DNA from: CAZMSD01 sp964568855
Lineage (GTDB): Bacteria > CAIWAD01
Assembly: GCA_964568855.1 (NCBI GenBank)
Contig: CAZMSD010000018.1
Coordinates: 9,565 to 73,564 of the forward strand
Reading direction: 5' to 3'
Length of the DNA stretch: 64,000 bases
Made by a program: the position numbers and the translations under genes. A model generated the notes under the pieces. That model saw nothing but the letters and a program-made list of their open reading frames with translations, did not search any database and was not told where the DNA came from. Position 1 is the stretch's first letter, and every line of letters begins with the position of its first letter. Shown here in pieces: positions 19,132 through 27,954 of this stretch.

Positions 19132-20799
19132 CTACTGCAAGCCCAGCGCCACCACCCGGTAAGCGAGCCGGCGGATCACCAGCAGGTCGGGCTCATGCAC
19201 GTAGCTCGTGTCCTGTACGGTCTCCAGCAGGGTTCCCGGTCCGGGAGCGTACCAGGGATCCTCGGAGGCGTGGATCGCGTAGCCGGAGATGTAGACCGGA
19301 GTCCCGCCGTACTCGTCGGTCTCGGGAGCGCTCCAGCTCAGGCGGAAGCTGTCGGCCAGGGATTCGATGTGCAGGTCGTCCACCGCCGCCGGCGCCGGCG
19401 GGGCGCCCTCCATCACCGTGAAAGTGACCTCATCGCCGTCCCAGTCCCCGTCCAGGTCGATGGCCTGGAACAGAACAGTCTCAGAGCCCAGCCAGCCCTC
19501 GGGATACTCGACGGTGGCGATACGGGTGACGTAGTCGATGTCCACGTCCAGGTCCATGTCCCACTCGGTCCACCAGACCAGTTCATCGGGATCGTCCTGG
19601 ACGTCGCTCACGTGGTCGTCCAGGTGGATCGCCTCGAAGGGCTGGCCCGCGTAGACGGTCTGGTCGGGGATCTCCACGGTGGGGGGCGTATTGGATTCCA
19701 GGTGCAGAATGCCGCCCTGCAGGCTCGAGAAATCCGAGCCCCCGGGCGCCAGGTTGTCCAGGGTGAAATACCCGTTGTAGTAGCCGGACCAGCCCCAGTT
19801 CAGGTGGTAGTAGTCGTTGTCCTGGTAGCCGTCGATGTTGAAGGCGTGCCCGCCTCCGCCGCCCTGCCCGCGGTAGACGATCGGCCGCCCCAGATCGAGA
19901 TCGTCCCGCAGGAGCTGGTGCCACTCTTCGTCGTCGTAGCCGTTGCGCTCGTAGAACTCGCACATGGAGGGATAGCGGAAGTAGGTCTCGAAGGCGTGCA
20001 GCGCGCTCTGGCTGCCGTAGCCCACGTAGGCGCCCGAACCCCAGGGCGAGTACTGCATGTTCACCGCCACGCCGCAGTGATACATCAGCAGCGCCACGTC
20101 GGAGTTGCCGCTGGCGTCGGGCATCCCAGGCCAGTTGTAGGTGGTGGCGCCGAAGTCCGCCGACAACTGGCCGTAAAGCGGGAGCGTGTAGCTGTGCGAA
20201 CCCTGGCCCTGGACGGGACTCTCCCAGTACTTCATCGCCTGGGCCATGGCCGTGGCCACGCAACCCGCCCAGACATGCCCGCCCGGGCCGTCCCCGTCTT
20301 CCGGGCAGTACATGTTGTAGGGCCAGCCCTGGTTCCAGGTGCAGTCGATCAGGGGCAGGACCTCCCGGTCGCGCGAGGGCCCCGGGAAGCTTCCGTCCAG
20401 CAGGCGATCCCATTCCTCGCGGGCCGCCGGGTGAGCCTCGCCGGTTTCCAGCACCCAGCGGATCTGTTCCAGGCAGCTTTCCAGGTGCGCCAGCAGTGGG
20501 GGATGGGTGATCCCGGCGGGAGCCTGCGCGTCGTCCGCGTAGCCCAGGACGGGCGGCACCCGGTCGTCGGCGGCCAGGATTACGAAGCCCGCGGGCCGGA
20601 AGCTGTAGATCCAGATCGCTGCGGCCCCCTCTATTTCCAGCGACTGCCGGTCGACGATGGTTCTCTGCTGGGAAGGATCGGAAGCGTAAGCGGCAAGCCA
20701 GTCGGAGGCCGCTTGACGAGCGAGGCTTTCGGAAACGGGCGCGGCCGGGCAATGCCCTGCCCCGACGACAAGCAACAAGACGATCAACAGGATGCGCAT
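19132..20799 (-). CDS. secreted C10 (streptopain-like) cysteine peptidase
   Basis: A 555-residue secreted peptidase. The order is: signal peptide (1-21), a propeptide of the streptopain-inhibitor type (about 25-100), the C10 catalytic domain with the nucleophile at C180 (AGCVATAMAQAMKYW) and the base at H318 (GGHAFNIDGY), then NWGWSGYYNGYF. After it come an Ig/cadherin-like segment and a fibronectin III-like C-terminus. The ATG at 20799 has GGAG 9 nt upstream; an in-frame GTG 15 nt earlier is less likely. Relatives are virulence or nutritional proteases in other phyla; here degradation of external protein is the simplest inference. Confidence 0.88.
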   Translation of the reverse strand: MRILLIVLLLVVGAGHCPAAPVSESLARQAASDWLAAYASDPSQQRTIVDRQSLEIEGAAAIWIYSFRPAGFVILAADDRVPPVLGYADDAQAPAGITHPPLLAHLESCLEQIRWVLETGEAHPAAREEWDRLLDGSFPGPSRDREVLPLIDCTWNQGWPYNMYCPEDGDGPGGHVWAGCVATAMAQAMKYWESPVQGQGSHSYTLPLYGQLSADFGATTYNWPGMPDASGNSDVALLMYHCGVAVNMQYSPWGSGAYVGYGSQSALHAFETYFRYPSMCEFYERNGYDDEEWHQLLRDDLDLGRPIVYRGQGGGGGHAFNIDGYQDNDYYHLNWGWSGYYNGYFTLDNLAPGGSDFSSLQGGILHLESNTPPTVEIPDQTVYAGQPFEAIHLDDHVSDVQDDPDELVWWTEWDMDLDVDIDYVTRIATVEYPEGWLGSETVLFQAIDLDGDWDGDEVTFTVMEGAPPAPAAVDDLHIESLADSFRLSWSAPETDEYGGTPVYISGYAIHASEDPWYAPGPGTLLETVQDTSYVHEPDLLVIRRLAYRVVALGLQ

Positions 20800-21014
20800 G
20801 CAGGGGTACTCCACTTGGTTGCTGAACCGGACTTAACAACTGAGGGGTCCAGGAATCATAACATTCTGAAGCTGACAATGCCCGCCTTTCCTTGGCTGGT
20901 CTCGACAATCACCGAGATCGCGTTCAATTTGTACTGTAAGCTGAAATTCGCGATCTATACACTACTGCCCGCAGCTTTGGAGAAAGCACTGTCGACATCC
21001 AACGGGAGGGATTC

Positions 21015-22121
21015 ATGAGAAAGCGCATGCATAGGCTGAAATTGAAGCCGTACACCTTGCTGACCTATGGAATCATAGCATTATCGCTTCCGGCCGTCTG
21101 CCATGGCGAGTCGATCATCATCGATCATAACTGCGCCTTCCTCGAGCCCATTCCGGAATGGGCCGTTCTGCAGGCGAGAAACGCCCTGCACATCGCCTAC
21201 GGGCATACATCCCATGGCAGCCAGCTTACGGAGGGGATGTCGGCGCTCGCCGTGCAGGACGAGAACCTGGTGGGCTGGAAAGGGGACATCTACTGCTGGG
21301 GCTATTACTGGGAGCCGGGCAGTTTCGAATGCATCGACCTGCACGATTACTTTCGCCCGGGGGATCTCGGGCACAACGGCGACACGCAGTGGGCGGATGC
21401 CACCCGCGACTACCTGGACAATGATCCCTATAGCGGCGACATCAACGTGGTCATCTGGTCCTGGTGCGGCGGAGTTTCCGACAACACGCCCGAGGGCATC
21501 CAGATCTATCTCGACGAGATGACTTCCCTGGAAGCGGAATATCCGGACGTCCATTTCGTGTACATGACCGGACACAGGGACATCTGGGCCAATGAAACCT
21601 TGACGCAGAACAACCAGCAGATTCGCGACTACTGTCTCGCCAACGAGAAGATCCTCTATGATTTCGCCGACATCGAGAGCTACGATCCTGACGGGACCTA
21701 CTACGAATTCGTCAACGACAACTGCAATTACTACGACAACCAATTGAATTACCTGGGGAACTGGGCGATCGAATGGCAGGATTCTCACGTGGAAGGCGTC
21801 GACTGGTTCGATTGCTCCGCCGCGCATACCCAGCCGCTGAACGGTAATCGGAAGGCCTATGCGGCCTGGTGGCTGTGGTGCCGGATCGCGGGCTGGGCTG
21901 GTCCCGGCACTTCCATCCAGGTATCGATTTCAATGGAGAACGACAGCGTCGCTCTTGATTGGAATCCTGTCCCGGGAGCGTTGTTCTACAGGATTTATTC
22001 CTCGGACTTGGCCTGGGGAAGTTTCACCGAGGATCTGAGCGGCGAGTTCGACGGGACCAGTTGGACGGCGACCTGCGCCGAATCCCTCCGCTTCTACCGC
22101 GTCACGGCGGAGCTGGAGTGA
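21015..22121 (+). CDS. secreted protein of unknown function
   Basis: A 368-residue exported protein I do not recognise with certainty. A basic N-region and hydrophobic core (about residues 12-30, ending CHGES) form a signal peptide. The body contains IAYGHTSHGSQL, VVIWSWCGG and VYMTGHRD, a pattern of a catalytic-looking Ser/His/Asp setting on short strands, possibly SGNH-hydrolase-like. It is rich in Trp, Tyr and Cys (10 or so Cys), suggesting disulphides. The last 70 residues look like a fibronectin-type strand region ending FYRVTAELE. GGGAGGG lies just ahead of the ATG. The 215 bp upstream is AT-rich and holds no gene. Confidence 0.75.
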   Translation: MRKRMHRLKLKPYTLLTYGIIALSLPAVCHGESIIIDHNCAFLEPIPEWAVLQARNALHIAYGHTSHGSQLTEGMSALAVQDENLVGWKGDIYCWGYYWEPGSFECIDLHDYFRPGDLGHNGDTQWADATRDYLDNDPYSGDINVVIWSWCGGVSDNTPEGIQIYLDEMTSLEAEYPDVHFVYMTGHRDIWANETLTQNNQQIRDYCLANEKILYDFADIESYDPDGTYYEFVNDNCNYYDNQLNYLGNWAIEWQDSHVEGVDWFDCSAAHTQPLNGNRKAYAAWWLWCRIAGWAGPGTSIQVSISMENDSVALDWNPVPGALFYRIYSSDLAWGSFTEDLSGEFDGTSWTATCAESLRFYRVTAELE

Positions 22122-22137
22122 CACATTCCGGCGGTCC

Positions 22138-22160
22138 CGCCTGAGCTTGTTTCTCAGGCG
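22138..22160. terminator. hairpin between convergent genes
   Basis: A perfect 8-bp stem CGCCTGAG/CTCAGGCG with a 7-nt loop overlaps the clpX stop codon and lies 17 bp after the stop of the plus-strand gene. No good T-run follows on either strand, so termination is only likely. Confidence 0.4.
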
Positions 22161-23473
22161 CGTTTGCGTTTCCGGTCTTCACCGGCGGCCCGCTTGCCCG
22201 CCGCCTCCCGCTGGGGAGCGGGACGCAACTTGGCCGAGCGTTTCCGCCGCTTGATCCGCGGGCGGCGTTCGCCCCGGATGGTGGCCGGCGTGACCTGGAC
22301 TTCCTGCACGTCCTTACGGCCGGGCAGCTCGTACATCGCGTTCATCAGCGAAGATTCGACGATGCCCCGCAGGGCGCGGGCACCGGTCTTGCGGTGGCGG
22401 GCGATGCGGACTATCTCTCGCAGGGCCCCCGCGGAAAAGCTCAGCCGCTGTTCTTCCATGGCGAAGAGCCGCTCGTACTGGCGGATCACGGCGTTCTTAG
22501 GCTCGGTCAGGATGCGCAGCAGGGCGTTTTCGGAAAGCTCGTCCAGGGCCGTGACCACCGGCAGCCGGCCGATCAGCTCGGGGATCAGCCCGAACTTGAG
22601 CAGGTCCTCGAATTCCACCTGGCGCAGGATCTCGCCCATGTTCGCGTGTTTCATCGTGCCCACGGTGGCGCCGAATCCCATCTGCTTCTTGCCGATGCGC
22701 TGCTTGACGATATCCTCGAGGCCGTCGAATGCGCCGCCGCAGATGAACAGGATATTGCGCGTGTTGATGTTGATCAGCTTCTGCTCGGGGTGCTTGCGCC
22801 CGCCCTCGGGCGGTACGGAAGCCACGGTGCCTTCCAGCATCTTGAGCAGCGCCTGCTGGACTCCCTCGCCGGAGACGTCGCGGGTGATTGAGACGTTACC
22901 CTCCTTGCGGGCGATCTTGTCGATCTCGTCGATGTAGACGATACCCATCTCGGCGGACTGCACTTCGTAGTTGGCCGCGTGCAGCAGGCGCACGAGGATG
23001 TTCTCCACGTCCTCGCCCACGTAGCCGGCCTCCGTCAGCACGGTGGCGTCCGCGATGGTGAAGGGCACCTGCAGGAAACGGGCCAGGGTCTGGGCCAGCA
23101 GTGTCTTGCCCGTTCCCGTGGGACCGATGAGCAGGATATTGGTCTTCTGCAGCTCCACGTCGTCCTTCACGTCCTGGGAGCGGATGCGCTTGTAGTGGTT
23201 GTAGACCGCCACCGACAGCGCCTTCTTGGCTTCCTCCTGGCCGATCACGTACTGGTCGAGCCGCTGCTTGATCTCCTGCGGATTGCCCAGGTTCTCTAGC
23301 GCCGGGCGCCGCGAGCGATTCAGGTTCCTGCGCACGATCTGCGAAGAGGCGTCCACGCACTCGTTGCAGATGTTCACGTTGGGACCCTGGATCATGATCT
23401 GCACTTCCTGGCTGCTGCGGCCGCAGAAGGAACAGACCGGGTTGCCGTCCTGGCTGCCGTGGTTCTTGGGCAT
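22154..23473 (-). CDS. clpX: ClpX unfoldase of the ClpXP protease
   Basis: ClpX is the AAA+ ring that unfolds substrates and feeds them to ClpP. The zinc-binding domain has C14, C17, C36 and C39. Walker A is GPTGTGKT at residues 117-124, Walker B is GIVYIDEIDKIA, and sensor and arginine motifs follow (IPELIGRLPVV). At 439 residues it is slightly long because of a basic C-terminal tail (RRPRIKRRKRSAKLR onward). It follows clpP by 2 bp, so clpP-clpX are co-transcribed in the standard tig-clpP-clpX order. Confidence 0.98.
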   Translation of the reverse strand: MPKNHGSQDGNPVCSFCGRSSQEVQIMIQGPNVNICNECVDASSQIVRRNLNRSRRPALENLGNPQEIKQRLDQYVIGQEEAKKALSVAVYNHYKRIRSQDVKDDVELQKTNILLIGPTGTGKTLLAQTLARFLQVPFTIADATVLTEAGYVGEDVENILVRLLHAANYEVQSAEMGIVYIDEIDKIARKEGNVSITRDVSGEGVQQALLKMLEGTVASVPPEGGRKHPEQKLININTRNILFICGGAFDGLEDIVKQRIGKKQMGFGATVGTMKHANMGEILRQVEFEDLLKFGLIPELIGRLPVVTALDELSENALLRILTEPKNAVIRQYERLFAMEEQRLSFSAGALREIVRIARHRKTGARALRGIVESSLMNAMYELPGRKDVQEVQVTPATIRGERRPRIKRRKRSAKLRPAPQREAAGKRAAGEDRKRKRA

Positions 23474-23475
23474 GC

Positions 23476-24084
23476 TTATTCCGATTCCTTGCGGATCGTG
23501 TGCTGGTGGTTCTCGATCACTTCATCCACCAGGCCGTATTCCAGCGCTTCGGTGGCGGACATGAAGTGGTCGCGGTCCGTGTCCTGGGAGATCCGCTCGA
23601 GGTTCTGCCCGGTGTGCTGCACGAAGATCTTGTTCAAGCGCTCGCGCATCAGCAGGATCTCCTTGGCGTGGATCTCCACGTCGGAGGCCTGGCCGAAGGC
23701 GCCGCCCACCGGCTGGTGGATCATGATCCGCGCGTTGGGGAGGGTGTAGCGCTTTCCCGTAGCGCCCGCGCAGAGCAGCAGCGCGCCCATGGAGGCGGCC
23801 AGGCCGATGCAGATCGTGGACACCCGGGGCTTGATGTACTGCATGGTGTCGTAGATCGCCAGTCCGGAGCTGACGTTGCCGCCCGGAGAATTTATGTACA
23901 GGTGGATGTCCTTCTCGGGGTCCTCCGCTTCCAGAAAAAGCAGCTGCGCCACGATCAGGTTGGCGATGTGGTCGTTGATGGCCGTGCCCAGGAAGACGAT
24001 GCGTTCCTTCAGCAGGCGTGAATAGATGTCGTAGGCTCGTTCGCCGCGTCCGGTCTGTTCGATAACGGTCGGAATCAGGCCCAT
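23476..24084 (-). CDS. clpP: ClpP protease subunit
   Basis: ClpP is the serine protease core that works with ClpX. The catalytic triad is S98 (GLAASMGALLL), H123 (MIHQPVGG) and D172 (DTDRDHFMS). The length of 202 residues and the INSPGG oxyanion-region motif at 65-70 are standard. It lies between tig and clpX on the minus strand, 114 bp after tig. Its ATG is followed by GLIPTVIEQTGRGERAYDIYSRLL, a typical mature start, so little or no propeptide is expected. Confidence 0.98.
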   Translation of the reverse strand: MGLIPTVIEQTGRGERAYDIYSRLLKERIVFLGTAINDHIANLIVAQLLFLEAEDPEKDIHLYINSPGGNVSSGLAIYDTMQYIKPRVSTICIGLAASMGALLLCAGATGKRYTLPNARIMIHQPVGGAFGQASDVEIHAKEILLMRERLNKIFVQHTGQNLERISQDTDRDHFMSATEALEYGLVDEVIENHQHTIRKESE

Positions 24085-24198
24085 GCGTCCTTCCTTTGTT
24101 CTACCCGGCCGCCTCGTCGCGCCGCCGGACCGGGCCGTGAAGCTGTGTTACTGGATCGTTCCCGGGCGTGTTCCATCCCGCTGGTCCGACTCGTCGGA

Positions 24199-25485
24199 CT
24201 ACTGATCTTTATCGGCGGTTTCAGGCTCCACGTCCACGATTACGGCGGAATCCCTGAGGAAGGCCATCAGCTTCCGGTCGAGCAGCTGCGTCTCAAGCTC
24301 TTCGAGGTCGCCCGAACGCTTCATCTGCAGTCTGGCCATGGCGGGGTCCTGTCCCGTGAGCCCGGCGATCCGCTCGATCTCGGCGTCGATGTCCGCCTGG
24401 TCCACGCCGAGATCCTCGGCCTTGATGATGCTGCGGGCGATCAGCGACCAACACAGGTTGCGCACTACCTCTTCCCGGTACGCGGAGCGGATGGCCTTTT
24501 CATCGACTGGACCGCCCGAATTCTCCCTGGCGCGCTCGACCAGGGCATCAAGCTGGAACTCCACCATCTTCTTGGGCAGGTCGAAGTCGTGCGCTTCCAC
24601 CAGTTGCGCCATCAGGTTGTTGTCCACTTCCTGCCCGCGCAGCTTATCAAGCCGTCGTTCCAGGTCCGACACCAGGCCGGCCCGCAGCTCCTTAAGGGAG
24701 TCGAAACCGGGCGGCACCTCCTTGGCGAACTCGTCGTCGAGCTCGGCCAGCTCGGGACGCTTCACCTCGTGCACCTGAACGGTGTAATACTCGATCTTGC
24801 CCGCCGTGTCGGGATCCGGGTCGTCGTCCGGGTTGATGATCTTCAGGTTCCTGCTCTCGCCCGGTGTGACACCCAGCATCTTCCGGTCGAAGATCGGGCC
24901 GAATTTCCCTTCGCCCAGCTCCACTTCCATGTTGGGATAGCGGCCCTCCTCGAGGGCGCTGCCAGCTTCGTCGTTCTCCTGGATGTCGCAGACCAGCTGG
25001 TCCCCCTCGCGGGCGCCGTCCTCCACGGGAACCCAGTTGGCGTACTGCTTGCGCAGGCTCTCCAGCGCCTCGTCCAGGTCCTCGTCGCGCAGGGTGCGGC
25101 GAGTCCGCTTCACTTCGAGACCGGTGTATCGCCCGAGTTCCACCAGCGGTTCCGTCTGTATCACGGCCCGGTAGCTGAAATCCCTCCCGGGCTCGTAATC
25201 CACCTGCTCGATGCTGCCCTGCTCGATGGGCCTGAGCTGCTGTTCCTGAATCGCCTCGGGGTAGGTTTCGTCGATCAAGTCGTTCAGCACCTCGCGCCGC
25301 GCCTGCTCGCCGAAGCGGGCCTGCATGTAACTCAGCGGGACCTTGCCCCGCCTGAATCCGTTCATGCGGGCCGACTTGGCCAGTTCGCGCAGCTTTCGCT
25401 GGATTCGATCTTCTACTTTCGACGCGGGAATGACCACGGTCATTTCCACGTTCTCGCGGTCGATTTCCTTGATGGTGACGTCCAA
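24199..25485 (-). CDS. tig: trigger factor
   Basis: Trigger factor is the ribosome-bound chaperone and peptidyl-prolyl isomerase. The ribosome-binding signature GFRRGKVPLSYMQARFG is present, followed by a PPIase-like domain (EDGAREGDQLVCDIQ) and a long helical C-terminal domain. I choose a TTG at 25483-25485 as start. It has AAGAGGA 6 nt upstream and yields the family-like beginning DVTIKEIDRENVEMTV, 428 residues in all. Upstream ATGs at 25509 and 25515 are in frame, but the second is formed by the 3' end of the tRNA gene. The tRNA and tig are thus probably one transcript. Confidence 0.93.
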   Translation of the reverse strand: MDVTIKEIDRENVEMTVVIPASKVEDRIQRKLRELAKSARMNGFRRGKVPLSYMQARFGEQARREVLNDLIDETYPEAIQEQQLRPIEQGSIEQVDYEPGRDFSYRAVIQTEPLVELGRYTGLEVKRTRRTLRDEDLDEALESLRKQYANWVPVEDGAREGDQLVCDIQENDEAGSALEEGRYPNMEVELGEGKFGPIFDRKMLGVTPGESRNLKIINPDDDPDPDTAGKIEYYTVQVHEVKRPELAELDDEFAKEVPPGFDSLKELRAGLVSDLERRLDKLRGQEVDNNLMAQLVEAHDFDLPKKMVEFQLDALVERARENSGGPVDEKAIRSAYREEVVRNLCWSLIARSIIKAEDLGVDQADIDAEIERIAGLTGQDPAMARLQMKRSGDLEELETQLLDRKLMAFLRDSAVIVDVEPETADKDQ

Positions 25486-25514
25486 CGTGGATCCTCTTGC
25501 TGATTTCATGATCA

Positions 25515-25598
25515 TGCGGGAAGGGGGACTTGAACCCCCACGTCCCTTGGGACACAAGATCCTAAATCTTGCGCGTCTGCCAGTTCCGCCATTCCCGC
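25515..25598 (-). tRNA. tRNA-Leu (anticodon UAG)
   Basis: The minus strand folds into a full type II tRNA. The acceptor stem pairs GCGGGAA with TTCCCGC, the anticodon loop is TTTAGGA on a CAAGA/TCTTG stem, and a long variable arm (GTCCC-AA-GGGAC) and GGTTCAAGTC T-loop follow. The discriminator base is A and no CCA is encoded. It lies 29 nt upstream of the tig TTG start. Confidence 0.95.
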
Positions 25599-25688
25599 TC
25601 CGGCAATCCGGAAAATCCGGAACTGAGGAAGGTAGAGCAGCCGGGCTGCTTATGCAACCGTCCCGCCGGGCGGGGAGCGCCCGGACAC

Positions 25689-27053
25689 CTAGTTCTTCAG
25701 CGAAATCGTGGGCGCCGGGATGCGACCGCCCCGGCGGATGAAGGCCTCGGCTCCCTGCGTGCGCACCGGCATGACCGGCGCCTTGCCCAGCAGGCCGCCG
25801 TAGTCCACCGTGTCACCCACCTGCTTGCCGATCACCGGGATGATCCTGAGGGCGGTGGTCTTCTGGTTCACCATACCTATGGCCGCCTCGTCCGCGAGGA
25901 TCGCCGAGATCGTAGTGGCCGGTGTATCACCGGGAACGGCCAGCATGTCGAGTCCCACGCTGCAGACGCAGGTCATGGCCTCGAGCTTCTCGATGGACAG
26001 CGCTCCCGCCTCGACGGCGCGGATCATGTGGGCGTCCTCCGAGACGGGAATGAAGGCCCCGCTCATGCCGCCGATGTAGGACGAGGCCATCATGCCGCCC
26101 TTCTTGACCGAGTCGTTGAGCAGGGCCAGGGCCGCGGTTGTGCCGTGGGCGCCCACCGACTCGATGCCCATTTCCTCCAGGATCGCTCCCACGCTGTCGC
26201 CTTCCTCGGGCGTCGGGGCCAGGCTGATGTCCACCACGCCGAAGGGGATCTCCTCGAGCCGGGCCACCTGCCGGCCCACCAGTTCGCCCGCGCGGGTGAT
26301 CTTGAAGGCCATGCGCTTGATGGCCTCGCAGAGCTGGACGAAATCCGCCTCGGGGCCGGCTTCCCTGACGGCGTTGAGCACCACGCCCGGACCGCTGATG
26401 CCCACGTTGATGGTCAGGTCGGGTTCGGTAACGCCGTGGAAGGCCCCGGCGATGAAGGGATTGTCCTCCACCGCGTTGCAGAAGACCACCAGCTTGGCGC
26501 AGCCCAGGCTGTTGCGGTCGGCGGTCAGGTGGGCGGTCTTCAGTATCACGTCGCCCATCAGGCGCACGGCGTCCATGTTGATGCCGGCGCGGGTTGAGGC
26601 CACGTCCACGCTGGCGCAGACGTGCTCGGTGCAGGAGAGGGCTTCCGGGATGGAGGCGATCAGCTCCTGCTCGCCGGGCGTCATCCCCTTGCTGACCAGC
26701 GCGCTGTAGCCCCCCAGGTAGTCCACTCCGCATTCGTCCGCGGCGCGGTCGAGCACCTTGGCCAGCTCGACGAAGTCCTCGGCGCGCATCAACTCGCCCG
26801 GTATCGAGAGGGGCGTGACTGAGATCCGCTTGTTGGCGATGCTGATGCCGAAGCGCTCTTCCACCAGCTCGGCGATCGCGGTGTGGCGGCGGGCGACGCC
26901 GGTGATCTTCTCGTAGACCCGTTCCTTCATCGCCGAAAGGGAATCTGCGGCGCAATCCCTAAGCGAGATTCCCAGGGTGACCGTCCGGATGTCGAAGTGC
27001 TCCGTCTCCGTCATCTGGACCGTCTGCAGGATTTCCTCGTGTGACCAGGGCAT
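25689..27053 (-). CDS. UPF0210/DUF711 family protein
   Basis: A 454-residue protein of the DUF711/UPF0210 family, related in fold to glycyl-radical enzymes of the PFL type but of undefined function. Recognisable segments are TVTLGISLRDC near the N-terminus, ANKRISVTPLSIP, FCNAVEDNPFIAGAFHG and the Gly-rich C-terminal DYGGLLGKAPVMPV. It begins 1 bp after the ACT-domain gene, the usual UPF0237-UPF0210 pair, so they are expected to act together. The real role is unknown. The 90 bp between this gene and the tRNA hold nothing clear. Confidence 0.9.
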   Translation of the reverse strand: MPWSHEEILQTVQMTETEHFDIRTVTLGISLRDCAADSLSAMKERVYEKITGVARRHTAIAELVEERFGISIANKRISVTPLSIPGELMRAEDFVELAKVLDRAADECGVDYLGGYSALVSKGMTPGEQELIASIPEALSCTEHVCASVDVASTRAGINMDAVRLMGDVILKTAHLTADRNSLGCAKLVVFCNAVEDNPFIAGAFHGVTEPDLTINVGISGPGVVLNAVREAGPEADFVQLCEAIKRMAFKITRAGELVGRQVARLEEIPFGVVDISLAPTPEEGDSVGAILEEMGIESVGAHGTTAALALLNDSVKKGGMMASSYIGGMSGAFIPVSEDAHMIRAVEAGALSIEKLEAMTCVCSVGLDMLAVPGDTPATTISAILADEAAIGMVNQKTTALRIIPVIGKQVGDTVDYGGLLGKAPVMPVRTQGAEAFIRRGGRIPAPTISLKN

Positions 27054-27054
27054 G

Positions 27055-27510
27055 TCAGACTCGGTGCATGGAAACGAAAACGTCCTCGTGCTGGGCCAGG
27101 ACCCGGACGCCCAGCTTTTCGCCCGTCTCCCCCAAGGCCTTTTTCAGAGCCGCGAAGGAGCTCGTGATCCCCTCGATGTCCACGATCAGGATCATGGTGA
27201 ACCAGTCCTGCAGGATCTTCTGGCTGATGTCAACCACGTTGGCGTTGAAATCCGCCAGGCACCTGGATACCCCGGCCAGGACCCCGGCCTTGTTCTTGCC
27301 GAAAACCGTTACGATCACCTGGGTGCCTTCGCCCGTGCGCAGGTGCGAGGCGCTGAATCCCGGAATGCCCTCGAGCACCGGGGCCTCCTCCTGCATCCGC
27401 GCGATGGCGTCCTTGACCACGCGGCGCACGTTGTCGGGAGTCGCCTGGTGACCCAGCTCGTCGATGGCCCGGCGGGTCAGCTCGCGGATCGTCGCTTCAC
27501 TGATGGCCAA
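27055..27510 (-). CDS. ACT-domain protein, UPF0237-like
   Basis: A 151-residue protein whose second half is an ACT domain (TVFGKNKAGVLAGVSRCLADFNANVVDISQ). ACT domains bind small molecules such as amino acids and regulate partners. The first 60 residues form an additional helical segment not present in the shortest UPF0237 proteins. The gene lies 3 bp after the EutN-like gene and directly before UPF0210. The fixed pairing suggests it controls or partners the UPF0210 protein; that is inference. Confidence 0.88.
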   Translation of the reverse strand: MAISEATIRELTRRAIDELGHQATPDNVRRVVKDAIARMQEEAPVLEGIPGFSASHLRTGEGTQVIVTVFGKNKAGVLAGVSRCLADFNANVVDISQKILQDWFTMILIVDIEGITSSFAALKKALGETGEKLGVRVLAQHEDVFVSMHRV

Positions 27511-27513
27511 GGG

Positions 27514-27831
27514 TCACTCTCCTTTCGGCTTCACGATCTCCGGCAGCTTGCTCATGAAATAGGAACTGGTTTCCAGCTCGTCCACGATTCCCACCACCGC
27601 CGCCTCGATCGAGATGTCCGGGTTGCTGCCGATGGCCATCCTGGCGGCGTGGCCGTAGGCGCAGATGACCATTTCCCCCACTCCGGCCCCCACTACGTCG
27701 GCGGCCACCACCAGGTCCTCGTTGGTGGATTTTTTCAGATTCACCGGGTGGATCAGCAGGAAGCGCAGGTTCATCACGTTGTCCACCTTCTTCGTGGACC
27801 AGACCGTACCGACGACTTGTCCGAGGAACAT
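27514..27831 (-). CDS. EutN/CcmL-type microcompartment vertex protein
   Basis: A 105-residue protein of the EutN/CcmL family, whose pentamers cap the vertices of bacterial microcompartments. The fold-defining sequence is FLGQVVGTVWSTKK, MNLRFLLIHPV, VAADVVGAGVGEMVIC and the C-terminal AAVVGIVDELE. I use the ATG at 27831, with AAGGTGAAGG upstream; a GTG 9 nt earlier is possible. No BMC-domain shell protein or encapsulated enzyme is in the window, so this is an orphan vertex gene. It heads the operon with the ACT and UPF0210 genes. Confidence 0.92.
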   Translation of the reverse strand: MFLGQVVGTVWSTKKVDNVMNLRFLLIHPVNLKKSTNEDLVVAADVVGAGVGEMVICAYGHAARMAIGSNPDISIEAAVVGIVDELETSSYFMSKLPEIVKPKGE

Positions 27832-27852
27832 GGCCTTCACCTTTGATTGGCC

Positions 27853-27924
27853 GGTCCGGAAAAGCGGACCGCTCCAGCGCGAAAATATACCAAACCTGAA
27901 TCCCCCGAATCCGTCAGGATTCGG
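27853..27924. promoter_or_regulatory. two inverted repeats in a divergent intergenic region
   Basis: GGTCCG-6-CGGACC (27853-27870) and CCGAATCC-GTCA-GGATTCGG (27905-27924) lie between the divergent EutN-like and PP2C genes. The first would fold in the EutN-like leader mRNA. The second is a perfect 8-bp palindrome of operator type. No regulator is assigned. Confidence 0.35.
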
Positions 27925-27954
27925 CGGAAACCGGGTTGAACTCCATGCTATGGG

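Noticed and set aside
27514..27831. Bacterial microcompartment operon
   Set aside because: Only one vertex gene is present and the neighbours encode no shell or cargo protein.
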